NCBI RefSeq assembly: GCF_030915405.1 | Contig: NZ_CP133262.1 | Coordinates: forward strand, 2,914,001-2,978,000 | Direction: 5' to 3' | Length of the DNA stretch: 64,000 nt | Origin: Neobacillus nitrireducens | GTDB taxonomy: Bacteria > Bacillota > Bacilli > Bacillales > Cytobacillaceae | Program-made: the position numbers and the translations under genes | Notes under the pieces: generated by a model | The model's input: only the letters and a program-made list of their open reading frames with translations | Told to the model about the DNA's origin: nothing | The model's database searches: none | Part shown: piece by piece, positions 31,245 through 41,731 of the stretch | Layout of the letters: each line of letters starts with the position of its first letter | Position numbering within the stretch: the stretch's first letter is position 1

Positions 31245-32693
31245 TTATGCTGCTTGATCAGTTGATTTTTTAACGGCTATTTTTTCGTCTCTTTTCGCTA
31301 AAACAATCGTACTGATAAATGCTACGGCAAACGCAATGGCCATACCGATCACATAAGAAATAATTGTATCTGGGCGAATCGAGATAATTCCTGGTATACC
31401 CGCTGCCCCTAATGCAGTCGCTTTAACCTTGAACACCGTAACAAATCCCGACCCAACAGCAGATCCAATGATGGCACCGATAAAGGGATAGCGTAATTTC
31501 AAGTTAACCCCAAACATCGCTGGTTCCGTAATCCCTAATAAGGCTGAGATCCCAGCTGCAGAAGCGGTTCCTTTGATCTTGGCATTTTTCGTTGTTTTTA
31601 GCACGGCAAGTGTCGCTGCACCTTGCGCAATGTTTGACATCGCCGCAATGACAAAGATAAACGATCCACCTGTTTTCACAACATCAGCAAGCAATTGCGT
31701 TTCTACCGCAATAAAGCTATGATGCATACCTGTAATAACAATTGGTGCATAAAGTAAACCGAAGATGATTCCGCCAATGACACCTGTTGAGTCATATAAC
31801 CAGACAATTCCATCTGTTAATAGATTACCAGCTGAGCGTGTCAGCGGTCCTACCAAGGTGAACGTTAAAACTCCGGTAATAAAGATAGACAATAATGGTG
31901 TTAATAGATTATCTAAAGCAGAGGGAACAACCTTCCGTAAAGATGTTTCGATTTTTGCTAGAATAAAAGACGCGGCAAGAACAGGAAGTACGGTTCCCTG
32001 ATAACCTACCTTTTCAATTTCTAATCCAAAAAGATTCCAAACCGGGACTTCATTTTTCAGTAACGCGGCACCGTAACCGTATCCATTTAATAGGTCCGGA
32101 TGAACCATTAGCATCCCAAGCGTGGCCCCAAGGAAAGGATTTCCTCCAAACCGTTTCGTTGCTGAAAAACCAATTAAAATTGGTAAAAAGACAAAGGCTG
32201 CATTTGCAAATGTATTGATGAGTGCCGCTAAATCGGCCATTTCTGGATTAGCATCCACCAAGGATTTTCCTTCAATAAACAAGTCTGGAGCCGTTAGGAT
32301 ATTGTTGATTCCCATTAGTAAACCACCAGCTACGATCGCTGGGATTATCGGAACAAAAATGTCTGACAGCATTTTGACGAATCGCTGAATCGGATTCAGT
32401 TTCTTTGCCGCAACGTCTTTCACATCACTCGTTGACATTTCCGTTTGACCGGACATCTCCGCAAAGTGCTTATAGACCTCGTTCACCGTTCCAGATCCTA
32501 AGATAATTTGAAACTGACCTCCCGTTGAAAAGGTCCCTTTCACAACATCCATGTTATCCAACGCTGCTTGATTAATAATTGATTCATCATGTAAAACTAG
32601 ACGTAAGCGTGTGGCGCAATGCGCTGCAGCTGATACGTTTTCCTGACCACCAATGGCATTGAGAACTTCCCGTGCAATTTTTTTATGATCCAT
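31245..32693 (-). CDS. scrA: PTS sucrose transporter subunit IIBC
   Basis: Membrane permease of 482 residues. EIIB at the N-terminus has the phosphocysteine in AHCATRLRLVL (about Cys26). EIIC (about 105-470) has ten or so membrane segments, with GITEPAMFGVNLKLRYPF as the substrate-loop motif. There is no EIIA, so it must borrow one, most likely from PtsG. Promoter DNA upstream (32694-32881) holds three GGAACCGGTTCC-type operators for the divergent LacI-family regulator's family. First gene of scrA-scrB-scrK. Confidence 0.93.
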   Translation of the reverse strand: MDHKKIAREVLNAIGGQENVSAAAHCATRLRLVLHDESIINQAALDNMDVVKGTFSTGGQFQIILGSGTVNEVYKHFAEMSGQTEMSTSDVKDVAAKKLNPIQRFVKMLSDIFVPIIPAIVAGGLLMGINNILTAPDLFIEGKSLVDANPEMADLAALINTFANAAFVFLPILIGFSATKRFGGNPFLGATLGMLMVHPDLLNGYGYGAALLKNEVPVWNLFGLEIEKVGYQGTVLPVLAASFILAKIETSLRKVVPSALDNLLTPLLSIFITGVLTFTLVGPLTRSAGNLLTDGIVWLYDSTGVIGGIIFGLLYAPIVITGMHHSFIAVETQLLADVVKTGGSFIFVIAAMSNIAQGAATLAVLKTTKNAKIKGTASAAGISALLGITEPAMFGVNLKLRYPFIGAIIGSAVGSGFVTVFKVKATALGAAGIPGIISIRPDTIISYVIGMAIAFAVAFISTIVLAKRDEKIAVKKSTDQAA

Positions 32694-32726
32694 CTTAATC
32701 CCTCTCTTTTCATTTGATTTGGTTTG

Positions 32727-32738
32727 GGAACCGGTTCC
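32727..32738. promoter_or_regulatory. sucrose operator O1 (GGAACCGGTTCC)
   Basis: Perfect 12-bp palindrome of LacI/ScrR type, 34 bp upstream of the scrA start. Confidence 0.85.
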
Positions 32739-32771
32739 AATGTTAAGTAAAAAATTAAACCCCTCGCTTGC

Positions 32772-32783
32772 GGAACCGGTTCC
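32772..32783. promoter_or_regulatory. sucrose operator O2 (GGAACCGGTTCC)
   Basis: Identical perfect palindrome 45 bp from O1, directly beside a TATAAT (minus strand) that probably is the scrA -10 box. Confidence 0.85.
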
Positions 32784-32859
32784 AAATTATACTAAAAAAA
32801 ATAAATGATTAAAGAGAAACCGAATTCGATTGTTACCAAGTGAAAAGGTTCTCTTGGTT

Positions 32860-32871
32860 GGAACCGGTTTC
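32860..32871. promoter_or_regulatory. sucrose operator O3 (GGAACCGGTTTC)
   Basis: One-mismatch copy 88 bp from O2 and just past the scrR stop codon; spacing would allow looping with O1 or O2. Confidence 0.75.
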
Positions 32872-32881
32872 GCTGTTTTCA

Positions 32882-33877
32882 TTATAGTGGACGATTAAAG
32901 AAATTGTCAACGCTTTCTCGCTCAATAATTTCAAATTTAGAAATGGTTACTTTTTCGACAGGGCGTTCATTGACTAACTCGACAATATGTTTTGCAGCTG
33001 TTTCCCCCGCTTCTTTGTAAAAAAACTTTGCCGTTGTTAAGCCCGGATGCATGATTTCTGTCACATCATATCCACCAAAACCCGTTAATGCTATATCTTT
33101 TGGAATCGTTAGCCCCTCTGAATACGCCGCCTTCATCACCCCAAGGGCAATATTATCGGTCGCACAAACAATGATAGAAGGTTGAAAATCATGGATGATT
33201 TCCATTGCACTAGCTTGCGCAGCTGGAATCTTGAACAGTGTCTCATAGAAGCGAACCTCACAATCCTCTACTTCTTGTATCGCCTTTTTAAAGCCCTGCT
33301 TTCGCTTCACCCCAACTGAAATATCCCGTTCCGTTACGCCTAGATAAGCAATTTTCCGATATCCTTTTTCAAGAACGTACCGCCCCATTTCATAACCAGC
33401 GCAAAAATCATCATGAATCAGACTATAAAAATCCTCATGCTCTTGTCCTATTAGCAGAACAGGAACTTTAACGTTTTCAAATGCCTCAATATGCTGATCC
33501 GTGATTTCGGTAGCAAGCAAAATAATCCCCGCCATCTTTTGATTGGCAAAGCTATAAATGCTTTCAATCTCTCGCTCCAAATTTTGACTCGTATTGGAGA
33601 TCAGCATTTGATAATTCATCTGCTTTAATTGCTCATCAATACCAATTAACGTTTGCGAAGAAGCGTAGGAATCAAGCCGCGGGACAATCGTGCCAATAAT
33701 ATTCGTTTTCTTGGCTTTCAAGCTCTGCGCAAATGGATTCGGAGTATATCCAGTTTCCTTGATTACTTGTTCAATTTTCTTCTTCGTCGTTTCCCCAACA
33801 GAGCCACCATTTAAAAACCGGGAAACCGTACTCTTCGCCACACCCGCAAGCCTGGCAATATCTAAAATTGTACTCAT
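32882..33877 (-). CDS. scrR: LacI family sucrose operon repressor
   Basis: About 331 residues from the ATG at 33877 (an in-frame ATG at 33892 overlaps the ribosome site). The N-terminal HTH STILDIARLAGVAKSTVSRFL is followed by hinge and a periplasmic-binding-protein fold (IGTIVPRLDSY, YLGVTERDISVG, CATDNIALGVM, GFGGYDVTE). It lies upstream of scrA on the same strand, and the gap holds three GGAACCGGTTCC sites, the motif expected for a ScrR/LacI-type dimer. The likely inducer is sucrose or sucrose-6-phosphate. Confidence 0.92.
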   Translation of the reverse strand: MSTILDIARLAGVAKSTVSRFLNGGSVGETTKKKIEQVIKETGYTPNPFAQSLKAKKTNIIGTIVPRLDSYASSQTLIGIDEQLKQMNYQMLISNTSQNLEREIESIYSFANQKMAGIILLATEITDQHIEAFENVKVPVLLIGQEHEDFYSLIHDDFCAGYEMGRYVLEKGYRKIAYLGVTERDISVGVKRKQGFKKAIQEVEDCEVRFYETLFKIPAAQASAMEIIHDFQPSIIVCATDNIALGVMKAAYSEGLTIPKDIALTGFGGYDVTEIMHPGLTTAKFFYKEAGETAAKHIVELVNERPVEKVTISKFEIIERESVDNFFNRPL

Positions 33878-33989
33878 GATCCTCAACCTCATTATATTTC
33901 AAATTCATATACCATTATAGTATCATGAATAGTCATCCACTTAGTATTACCTGCTTTCGTTCCTTACATAATTTAATTTTCCGTAACAA

Positions 33990-34032
33990 GAAAAAAGGCT
34001 TCCCAAAAGTTCAAAGAACTCATGGAAAACCA
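33990..34032 (-). terminator. terminator of the GH1/lic operon
   Basis: Minus strand TTTTCCATGAGTTC / GAACTTTTGGGAAGCC followed by TTTTTTC, after the 6-phospho-beta-glucosidase stop. Confidence 0.75.
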
Positions 34033-34065
34033 ATGATGATATGTGATGATTAATATTTATTTTAC

Positions 34066-35559
<1,494 letters not shown>

Positions 35560-35651
35560 TTAATTTCATTTCCTTTCTTTAGAAAGACTATGGATTCAAA
35601 TACAAATTTCTCCCCTTAATATCATTGAAAAAGTTAGTATTCAAATTGAAT

Positions 35652-35676
35652 AAAAAAAGCCCACAATATGATGGGC
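35652..35676 (-). terminator. terminator-like stem after licA
   Basis: Minus strand GCCCATCATATTGTGGGC followed by TTTTTTT. May lower expression of the downstream GH1 gene. Confidence 0.8.
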
Positions 35677-35695
35677 ATTTAAAATTTCATTTGTT

Positions 35696-36016
35696 TTAAG
35701 ACCTTTTGATAAGTTTATGCAATTCAATGATTTCTCTCGCTAAATCTTTTAGGATCAGTGAGTTCATTAAATGATCTTGTGCATGAATCATAATAAGAGG
35801 AAGATTGAACTCATCTCCGCCTGCTTCCTTTTGGATGAGATCAGTTTGAACATGATGTGCTTCATTGAATGCAAAATCTGCTTCGGTTAGTTTTGCTTCC
35901 GCTTCATCGAAATTGCCTTCTCTAGCTGCATACATCGCTTCCATTGCTAGGCTTTTTGCATTTCCTGCATGAAGGATTAATTGAAATGCATGATGGTAAA
36001 GTTCGTCTTTATTCAT
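35696..36016 (-). CDS. licA: PTS lactose/cellobiose-type subunit IIA
   Basis: 106-residue helical EIIA. The phospho-acceptor His is in MIHAQDHLMNSL (about 77-82). N-terminal HAFQLILHAGNAKSLAMEAMYAARE is typical of the LacF/CelC/LicA family. It carries phosphate from HPr to LicB. It lies 90 bp after the IIC gene on the same strand. Confidence 0.93.
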   Translation of the reverse strand: MNKDELYHHAFQLILHAGNAKSLAMEAMYAAREGNFDEAEAKLTEADFAFNEAHHVQTDLIQKEAGGDEFNLPLIMIHAQDHLMNSLILKDLAREIIELHKLIKRS

Positions 36017-36106
36017 GATTAACAGCCTTTCATATGATTTACTAGGAAAGGAACATTCTCCTCTCCTGTCAATTTAGGATCCCAAAACGAATGCCCAGTA
36101 ATTTTC

Positions 36107-37447
36107 TTATGCGATAATTTCCTTTGCTTCACCTTTGTTCATCGCATCTTCTTCTCTCTTCTTCGCTTTATCATAAATTCTGAAGAATGGAAGATAAATT
36201 ACGAATGAAATAATAATGTTAACTAAATTCATGATGGCACCTGAAATATGTCCTCCGGAAGCAAGATATCCTGAGATAATTGGCGGCATTGTCCAAGGTA
36301 CCGCAACACCTGAAGGTTTTGCGACCAATCCCATATCCATTCCAAGGAATGTTACAATAACGGTAACTATTGAAGTAAGGACGAATGGAATGATCATGAT
36401 TGGGTTTAACACGATTGGCATACCAAAGATCAATGGCTCGTTAATATTAAAGATACTAGGACCAAATGCCAAACGACCAAGACTTTTCATTTGTTGAGAT
36501 TTAGCGAACATGACCATTGACAGAACCAAACCAAATGTTACGCCCGTTCCACCGATGTGGACGAAGTTATCCCAGAATTGTTGTGTAACAATGTGTGGTA
36601 GAGGTTGACCAGCTTGATAGGCTGTCATATTGTCCCCCATCGCACCAAACCAAATTGGTTCCATTACACTTTTAACGATGTTTGTCCCGTGTAATCCAGT
36701 AGACCATAATATCGTTACGAATAATTCTGCAACAATCGATCCTCCTAGAGTAAGACCTACCATTTTTAGCGGGTCACCTAAAAGGGTTGTAACTAAGCCG
36801 TTGATACTTACATAAGGAGTCAATTCAACAAGTAAACGGATTACCCAAACCACAAGAAGAACAATAAATCCTGGAATTAAAGCTGCAAATGATTTACCAA
36901 CACTAGGCGGTACACCCGCTGGCATTTTAATAACAATATCTTTTTTGACGACCCAACGATAAATTTCTGTTGAAATAATTGCAAAAAGTAACGCAACGAA
37001 CAAACCTTTACTGCTCAAGAAAGCTTTTGAAATTGCACCAGTTACCATAACGCCTTCTTCAGCTCCAGCTGGAGTGAATAAGAAACTAAATGGTGTTGTC
37101 AATAAGAAAGCAGCAACTGAAATAGCACCCGCACTCATCGCGTCAAGCTTATAACCTTCTGCTAATCGATAGGCCACCGCGAATGCTGCAATAATTGACA
37201 TGATATTGAAAGTTGCATCTACTGGATAACTGAATTTAGCAGCCCATGTTGGACCAAAAATAGAAGTCATCCAATCAGCATAACCTGGAATTGGCAAGTT
37301 AGCTAGGATCAAGAAAAATGAACCAATGACAATGAATGGCATGGTCGCAATAAGACCATCACGAAGAGCCAATAAATGTCTTTGCGCACCAATTTTCCCT
37401 GCAACAGGCATGACTTTCTCTTCTAGAAAACTGTTGAATTTACTCAT
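36107..37447 (-). CDS. licC: PTS cellobiose/oligo-beta-glucoside subunit IIC
   Basis: Membrane permease of 446 residues with about ten helices. LacE/CelB-type motifs include LRDGLIATMPFIVIGSFFLI near 28-47, GLHGTNIVKSVMEPIW, FGPSIFNINEPLIFGMPIVL and the C-terminal GGHISGAIMN. Located between licB and licA in the order B-C-A-glycosidase, like the lic operon of B. subtilis. Confidence 0.94.
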   Translation of the reverse strand: MSKFNSFLEEKVMPVAGKIGAQRHLLALRDGLIATMPFIVIGSFFLILANLPIPGYADWMTSIFGPTWAAKFSYPVDATFNIMSIIAAFAVAYRLAEGYKLDAMSAGAISVAAFLLTTPFSFLFTPAGAEEGVMVTGAISKAFLSSKGLFVALLFAIISTEIYRWVVKKDIVIKMPAGVPPSVGKSFAALIPGFIVLLVVWVIRLLVELTPYVSINGLVTTLLGDPLKMVGLTLGGSIVAELFVTILWSTGLHGTNIVKSVMEPIWFGAMGDNMTAYQAGQPLPHIVTQQFWDNFVHIGGTGVTFGLVLSMVMFAKSQQMKSLGRLAFGPSIFNINEPLIFGMPIVLNPIMIIPFVLTSIVTVIVTFLGMDMGLVAKPSGVAVPWTMPPIISGYLASGGHISGAIMNLVNIIISFVIYLPFFRIYDKAKKREEDAMNKGEAKEIIA

Positions 37448-37464
37448 TTTCTATTCTCCTCTTA

Positions 37465-37773
37465 TTATTTATTATTGGCTAGATTTATAGCTGTCTTTAA
37501 AACTTCTGCTCCATTACATGTACCATAGTGGAGTGGATTGATGGCATCTACTGGAATGCCCTTTTCTTCACCTAACTTTTTCATATTTGAAAGAAGGTAT
37601 CTAACTTGAGGTCCTAAAAGCAGGACATCCGCATTGTCAATATGATGGTTGACTGAATTAGCTGCAACTGCCCAGATTTTCCCTTCCAAACCTTGTTCTT
37701 GGGCTGCCTTTTCCATCTTGGTTACCAGCAAACTTGTACTCATTCCTGCTGCACAACATAATAAAATATTCAT
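37465..37773 (-). CDS. licB: PTS cellobiose-type subunit IIB
   Basis: 102 residues from the ATG at 37773, which has the site AGGAGGA; the longer ORF to 37839 is upstream leader. The phosphocysteine loop is [15 protein letters not shown] (about Cys7 or 8). The rest has the alternating strand/helix fold of LacE/CelA-type IIB with [13 protein letters not shown]. First gene of the operon, 17 bp before licC. The promoter region upstream has a 20-bp palindrome and a catabolite-repression-like site. Confidence 0.93.
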   Translation of the reverse strand: MNILLCCAAGMSTSLLVTKMEKAAQEQGLEGKIWAVAANSVNHHIDNADVLLLGPQVRYLLSNMKKLGEEKGIPVDAINPLHYGTCNGAEVLKTAINLANNK

Positions 37774-37893
37774 CGATTTATTCCTCCTATTATCCATAAA
37801 AGTTATTTTTGTAGAAAAACCACTAATTAATCTAAACAACTAATTAGCAATTGTTTTACGAGTGCTTTAATCTCTTTATGTTTATAGTTTATG

Positions 37894-37908
37894 TTGAAAG
37901 CGTTTAAT
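37894..37908 (-). promoter_or_regulatory. cre-like site before licB
   Basis: TTGAAAGCGTTTAAT fits the CcpA consensus except near its end. Placed 121 bp upstream of licB. Catabolite repression is plausible but not certain. Confidence 0.45.
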
Positions 37909-37923
37909 TTTACAGAAAGGATT

Positions 37924-37943
37924 TTTCCGTTACGTAACGGAAA
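37924..37943. promoter_or_regulatory. 20-bp perfect palindrome, likely LicR operator
   Basis: TTTCCGTTACGTAACGGAAA between licR and licB, about 150 bp upstream of licB and just upstream of the cre-like site. The position suits an activator such as the neighbouring PRD regulator. Confidence 0.65.
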
Positions 37944-38010
37944 TGAAATGAAAAGTTAAAATGAAGTGTTGTCATGTAAATAAATTATCCCTCGATTAAA
38001 GCCCCAAACT

Positions 38011-38039
38011 AAAAAAGGGAATTCCTTTTGGAATACCCT
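38011..38039 (-). terminator. licR terminator
   Basis: Minus strand GGGTATTCCAAAAGGAATTCCC followed by TTTTTT, just past the licR stop. Confidence 0.88.
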
Positions 38040-38061
38040 CATTCTTTTCCTATGGCATAAG

Positions 38062-39987
38062 TTAAGATTCATTTAATATCTTTATAATTTCTTCAGCTGA
38101 TTCACTCTTTATAACCTTTTGGACCGTTGTACTGTCTTCAACTAGAGCAATGAGCCTTTTATACATCCTTTCCAGATCATCCTCAGGTACTTTTCTTATG
38201 TTCAACAAGCAAATAAATTGAACCCTATGTTTGTCTGTCCATTCGATCGGCCTCTTTAATGTGCAAATGGTCCAAAATGTTTCTTCTGTTTCCGGCGTAA
38301 GTGGATGAGGGATGGCCACAAGATTCCCAAAGCTGGTTGGAGCGACCGCTTCCCTTTCCAACACCAAATTCACATAATCTTTGGAAACGAGTTTTTGTTT
38401 GTATAATTCATCACACATAAAACGGATAACGCTTTCTTTATCCTCAAAGTCTTTATGAATAAAAACTTTGGATTTATCTAAATAGCTCTGACCCTCACAG
38501 TCTTTAACAGACGAAACTCCCTTCCGAATATTGGCTATATCTCCTTCCCCTAAAAAGGTATTTACGACTAGTACTGGGATACCTATTTCCTCTTTTATTG
38601 GGATGGTACTAATAATAAAATCAATTGACGATAGATCGTATTCTTTTAATTGATAATAATTGGTTGTAGCCACAATATCGATTTCATCATTAAATTCATT
38701 TCGTAAGCGATAAAACAAAAGCCTTGCACTCCCCACACCGGATGCACATACCACAAGTACCCGTTTTGCCTTTTTCCGCCTTGTCTTCATTCTTTCTAAT
38801 GCCACGCCAATATGTAAGGCAATATAAGCAATTTCGTGTTCTCCTACCTCTATCCCCAAATATTCGTCGATGCATCTGCTCGCAATGGCAGCCCCTTCAA
38901 AGGCACTAGGGTATTTTCGTTTAATTTCATTTAATAATGGATTCCGAATGTTCATGTTATAGCGCAGCCTGTTCATTGCAGGCCGAATGTGCAAAGTAAG
39001 CGCTTGAATGAATTCGGCATCGTCTTGAAAATCCCAATTTAATTCGATTTTCAATCTTTCCAGCATGCAATGAATGATGGTGCCTAGTTCATCAAATTTA
39101 CTAAATTCATTCAACGTATTCTTATGAATTAATTTTGTCCCCAACAAATGGACAATAATATAATCAATCTCAGGTTTTGGAAATTCCAAACCCGTAAAAT
39201 CCTCTACCTCTTTCACAATTTCATTGGCCACTATTTTTTCAAATGGATATTTTCCTATTACATCTTGTTCAAGGTTTTCAATGACAAATCCTTTTTCAAT
39301 TCTATTGCAGCCGATTGTGATATGGGTTGCCAAATTTTCAAGTGCAATATCTGATACCTCAATTTTATATTCATTCACTTTCTTAATGATCGTTTCCTTT
39401 ATCTTTTCAAACAGATTTTGATCCAAAAGGTGAAAAGAATTACTATCAATGTTTAAGTTGCTATTTCGCCGTAATATATAATTTGAAAAACATAGCCGCT
39501 TCATATATTCATTGCCTTCTGCCTGCGTACCATGATGCGGTCTAGAAACTAACTTTAAATGATAACTTTCCAATAATTCACGGACGATTTTTAAGTCACT
39601 TTGAAGCTTAGGCTTGGTAACAAATAGCTCTTCTTCAAGACTTTCTAATTTTATTGGTTCCTTTTCTAATAAAAATCGTTTTAACATATACAAAACCCGA
39701 TTTTCCTTCTCGGAAAAATCAGATTGGTTTTCATTTATTGCATCATTCGCATTTGAATTAAACTCCTGTTCAAATACTTCATAATCCTTAATATCTAATA
39801 GATATCCTTTTCCTCGAACCGATTCAATAATGATTCCTAGCGAAGTGGATTGTGATTGAAGTTCCTTAATCTCGGTACGAATGGTTCTATCACTCACACC
39901 AAGTTCTTTTGCCATCCATTCAGCTGTAACTGGTTCTTTCTCCTTCATTAAAGACAACACGATGTCCCTTTGTCGTTTCGAAACCAT
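38062..39987 (-). CDS. licR: PRD-domain transcriptional activator of the lic operon (LicR-like)
   Basis: 641 residues in the modular order of LicR/MtlR activators: HTH (KEKEPVTAEWMAKELGVSDR, about 15-34), a second Mga-like HTH (about 95-160), PRD1 (about 195-295) with LATHITIGCNR and YIIVHLLGTKL, PRD2 (about 305-410) with LTLHIRPAMNR and YIALHIGVALER, an EIIB-like domain (VLVVCASGVGSARLL, Cys about 426), and an EIIA-like domain with phospho-His in VAIPHPL. Phosphorylation through the PTS should tune it: HPr activates, LicB/LicA without substrate inactivate. It sits directly upstream of licB. Confidence 0.93.
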   Translation of the reverse strand: MVSKRQRDIVLSLMKEKEPVTAEWMAKELGVSDRTIRTEIKELQSQSTSLGIIIESVRGKGYLLDIKDYEVFEQEFNSNANDAINENQSDFSEKENRVLYMLKRFLLEKEPIKLESLEEELFVTKPKLQSDLKIVRELLESYHLKLVSRPHHGTQAEGNEYMKRLCFSNYILRRNSNLNIDSNSFHLLDQNLFEKIKETIIKKVNEYKIEVSDIALENLATHITIGCNRIEKGFVIENLEQDVIGKYPFEKIVANEIVKEVEDFTGLEFPKPEIDYIIVHLLGTKLIHKNTLNEFSKFDELGTIIHCMLERLKIELNWDFQDDAEFIQALTLHIRPAMNRLRYNMNIRNPLLNEIKRKYPSAFEGAAIASRCIDEYLGIEVGEHEIAYIALHIGVALERMKTRRKKAKRVLVVCASGVGSARLLFYRLRNEFNDEIDIVATTNYYQLKEYDLSSIDFIISTIPIKEEIGIPVLVVNTFLGEGDIANIRKGVSSVKDCEGQSYLDKSKVFIHKDFEDKESVIRFMCDELYKQKLVSKDYVNLVLEREAVAPTSFGNLVAIPHPLTPETEETFWTICTLKRPIEWTDKHRVQFICLLNIRKVPEDDLERMYKRLIALVEDSTTVQKVIKSESAEEIIKILNES

Positions 39988-40105
39988 TTATCTACTCACC
40001 TTTCTTAATGAGTTGATCATCATACAATTAACTGCTTCCCATCTTCTAAGGTATAACATACAAATTAAATAATAAAAACAGTTTATCCTATTAATTTCTC
40101 AGCTA

Positions 40106-40124
40106 TTTCATCATGCCGCCCCTG
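40106..40124 (-). mobile_element. groEL-end remnant E
   Basis: Minus strand GGGGCGGCATGATGAAA, the groEL tail sequence with small changes, lying in the gap between licR and dsdA. Neither arm is clear. Same orientation as the other remnants. Nothing else is seen in 39988-40236. Confidence 0.4.
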
Positions 40125-40252
40125 GTACAGCCATGAACCTTTTCTGATATTACTATCAAGTAAAGCATTGATTTTGGTCAAGGTTTTTAGCAATTTATTT
40201 TGATAGTATTCAGTTGAGGATGATAATCACTTTCAAAAAGGGGTGTTTTTAG

Positions 40253-41578
40253 TTGGTACTTTCATCAAATGAACTTAAATATTGGAAAGAGGAATTTCCA
40301 TTATTAAAGAAAATAACAAAACTCCAACCTGTTTTATGGTTAAATACAAATTTAAAGCCTATGATAGATTTGCCGGAATTTCCTGTAACCATTGATGATA
40401 TGATTGAGGCTGAACAGTTATGGGAGCGCTTTATTCCATTTTTTATAAAGGAATTCCCTGAGACAAAAGAATTGAATGGTATCATTGAATCACCTTTAAA
40501 AAAAATAGACCGAATGAAAACTGCATTATCCGGAACTTTTAATGGTGATCTTTATTTAAAGTGTGATAATGAATTACCGATTGCTGGTTCTATTAAATCA
40601 AGGGGTGGAGTTTACGAGGTTCTTCATCATGCCGAACAATTAGCATTAAAGAGTGGACTTGTAAGTAAGAACGATAATTATGAGATTTTTTCTGAAGAAA
40701 AGCTAAAGAATTTCTTCAGCCAATATAAAATTGGGGTAGGTTCCACTGGAAATCTCGGTTTAAGCATCGGGATTATAAGTGCAAAACTCGGATTTAATGT
40801 ATCCGTTTACATGTCAGCCGATGCTAAGCAATGGAAAAAGGATTTGCTTCGTGAAAAAGGGGCAACTGTGTACGAGTTTTCCGGTGATTTCGGGGAAGCA
40901 ATAAGTGCCGGAAGACAAAAGACATTGACAGATCCTCAAGCCTATTTTATCGACGATGAAAAATCAAAGCATTTATTCTTAGGGTACAGTGTTGCAGCTT
41001 TCCGTTTACAAAAGCAATTGCAGGAAAAAAATATTAAAGTCGACAAGGACCACCCGCTTTTTGTTTATCTTCCGTGCGGAGTAGGCGGTTCTCCAGGAGG
41101 AATAACCTTTGGGTTAAAGCAAATTTTTGGTGATCATGTCCATTGTTTCTTTGTAGAACCAACTCATTCCCCCTCTGTATTAATTGGTCTGTTAACAGGG
41201 GAAAAAGAAAAAGTTTGTGTGCAGGACTTTGGTATCGATAATCGGACGGAAGCTGACGGCTTGGCAGTAGGCCGCCCCTCTAGTTTTGCAACTTCTATTA
41301 GTGAGCATCTCATCAGCGGTATTTATACTGTTGAAGATGATGAATTATACAGATTACTTGCTTTATTGGCAGACAATGAAGGAATTTTCATTGAGCCATC
41401 TTCAACATCCGGCCTTTTGGGACCTGGAATAGTGGCAGATTCAGGATATTTAACATATGAAGGAAAAGGAACACATGTTGTTTGGGCAACTGGTGGATCA
41501 CTTGTCCCACAGGTAGACATGGAGCGCTTTTACAAAAAAGGGAGAGAACTAATTCACCAGGTTTGTCTTGTTCATTAG
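40253..41578 (+). CDS. dsdA: D-serine ammonia-lyase
   Basis: PLP enzyme of 441 residues that converts D-serine to pyruvate and ammonia. The PLP lysine lies in GSIKSRGGVYEV (about residue 115). The phosphate-binding glycines are in GSTGNLGLSIG, and the C-terminal region has the PLP-ring Ser/Thr motif WATGGSLV. Length equals the family norm. The TTG start at 40253 has the site AAAGGGG. It is a single-gene unit with its own terminator. L-serine deaminase genes lie 6 kb away, so the region handles both serine enantiomers. Confidence 0.93.
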   Translation: MVLSSNELKYWKEEFPLLKKITKLQPVLWLNTNLKPMIDLPEFPVTIDDMIEAEQLWERFIPFFIKEFPETKELNGIIESPLKKIDRMKTALSGTFNGDLYLKCDNELPIAGSIKSRGGVYEVLHHAEQLALKSGLVSKNDNYEIFSEEKLKNFFSQYKIGVGSTGNLGLSIGIISAKLGFNVSVYMSADAKQWKKDLLREKGATVYEFSGDFGEAISAGRQKTLTDPQAYFIDDEKSKHLFLGYSVAAFRLQKQLQEKNIKVDKDHPLFVYLPCGVGGSPGGITFGLKQIFGDHVHCFFVEPTHSPSVLIGLLTGEKEKVCVQDFGIDNRTEADGLAVGRPSSFATSISEHLISGIYTVEDDELYRLLALLADNEGIFIEPSSTSGLLGPGIVADSGYLTYEGKGTHVVWATGGSLVPQVDMERFYKKGRELIHQVCLVH

Positions 41579-41590
41579 AAAATGAAAAAT

Positions 41591-41637
41591 GGGAGTCGGC
41601 CTCTACTTAAGTTTCCTTGGACCGACTCCCTTTTCTT
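41591..41637 (+). terminator. dsdA terminator
   Basis: GGGAGTCGG ... CCGACTCCC followed by TTTTCTT, 12 bp after the stop. Confidence 0.88.
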
Positions 41638-41679
41638 CACAATTACATAATGTTATATTGAGTGAAAAAATTTCAAAAC

Positions 41680-41715
41680 AATAAGTCGATCTATCGTCGA
41701 CTTATTGTTTTTTTT
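41680..41715. terminator. bidirectional terminator
   Basis: AATAAGTCGA...TCGACTTATT with T-runs on both strands, between dsdA and the convergent UvrC-like gene. Confidence 0.85.
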
Positions 41716-41731
41716 AAAGCATGATATATTA

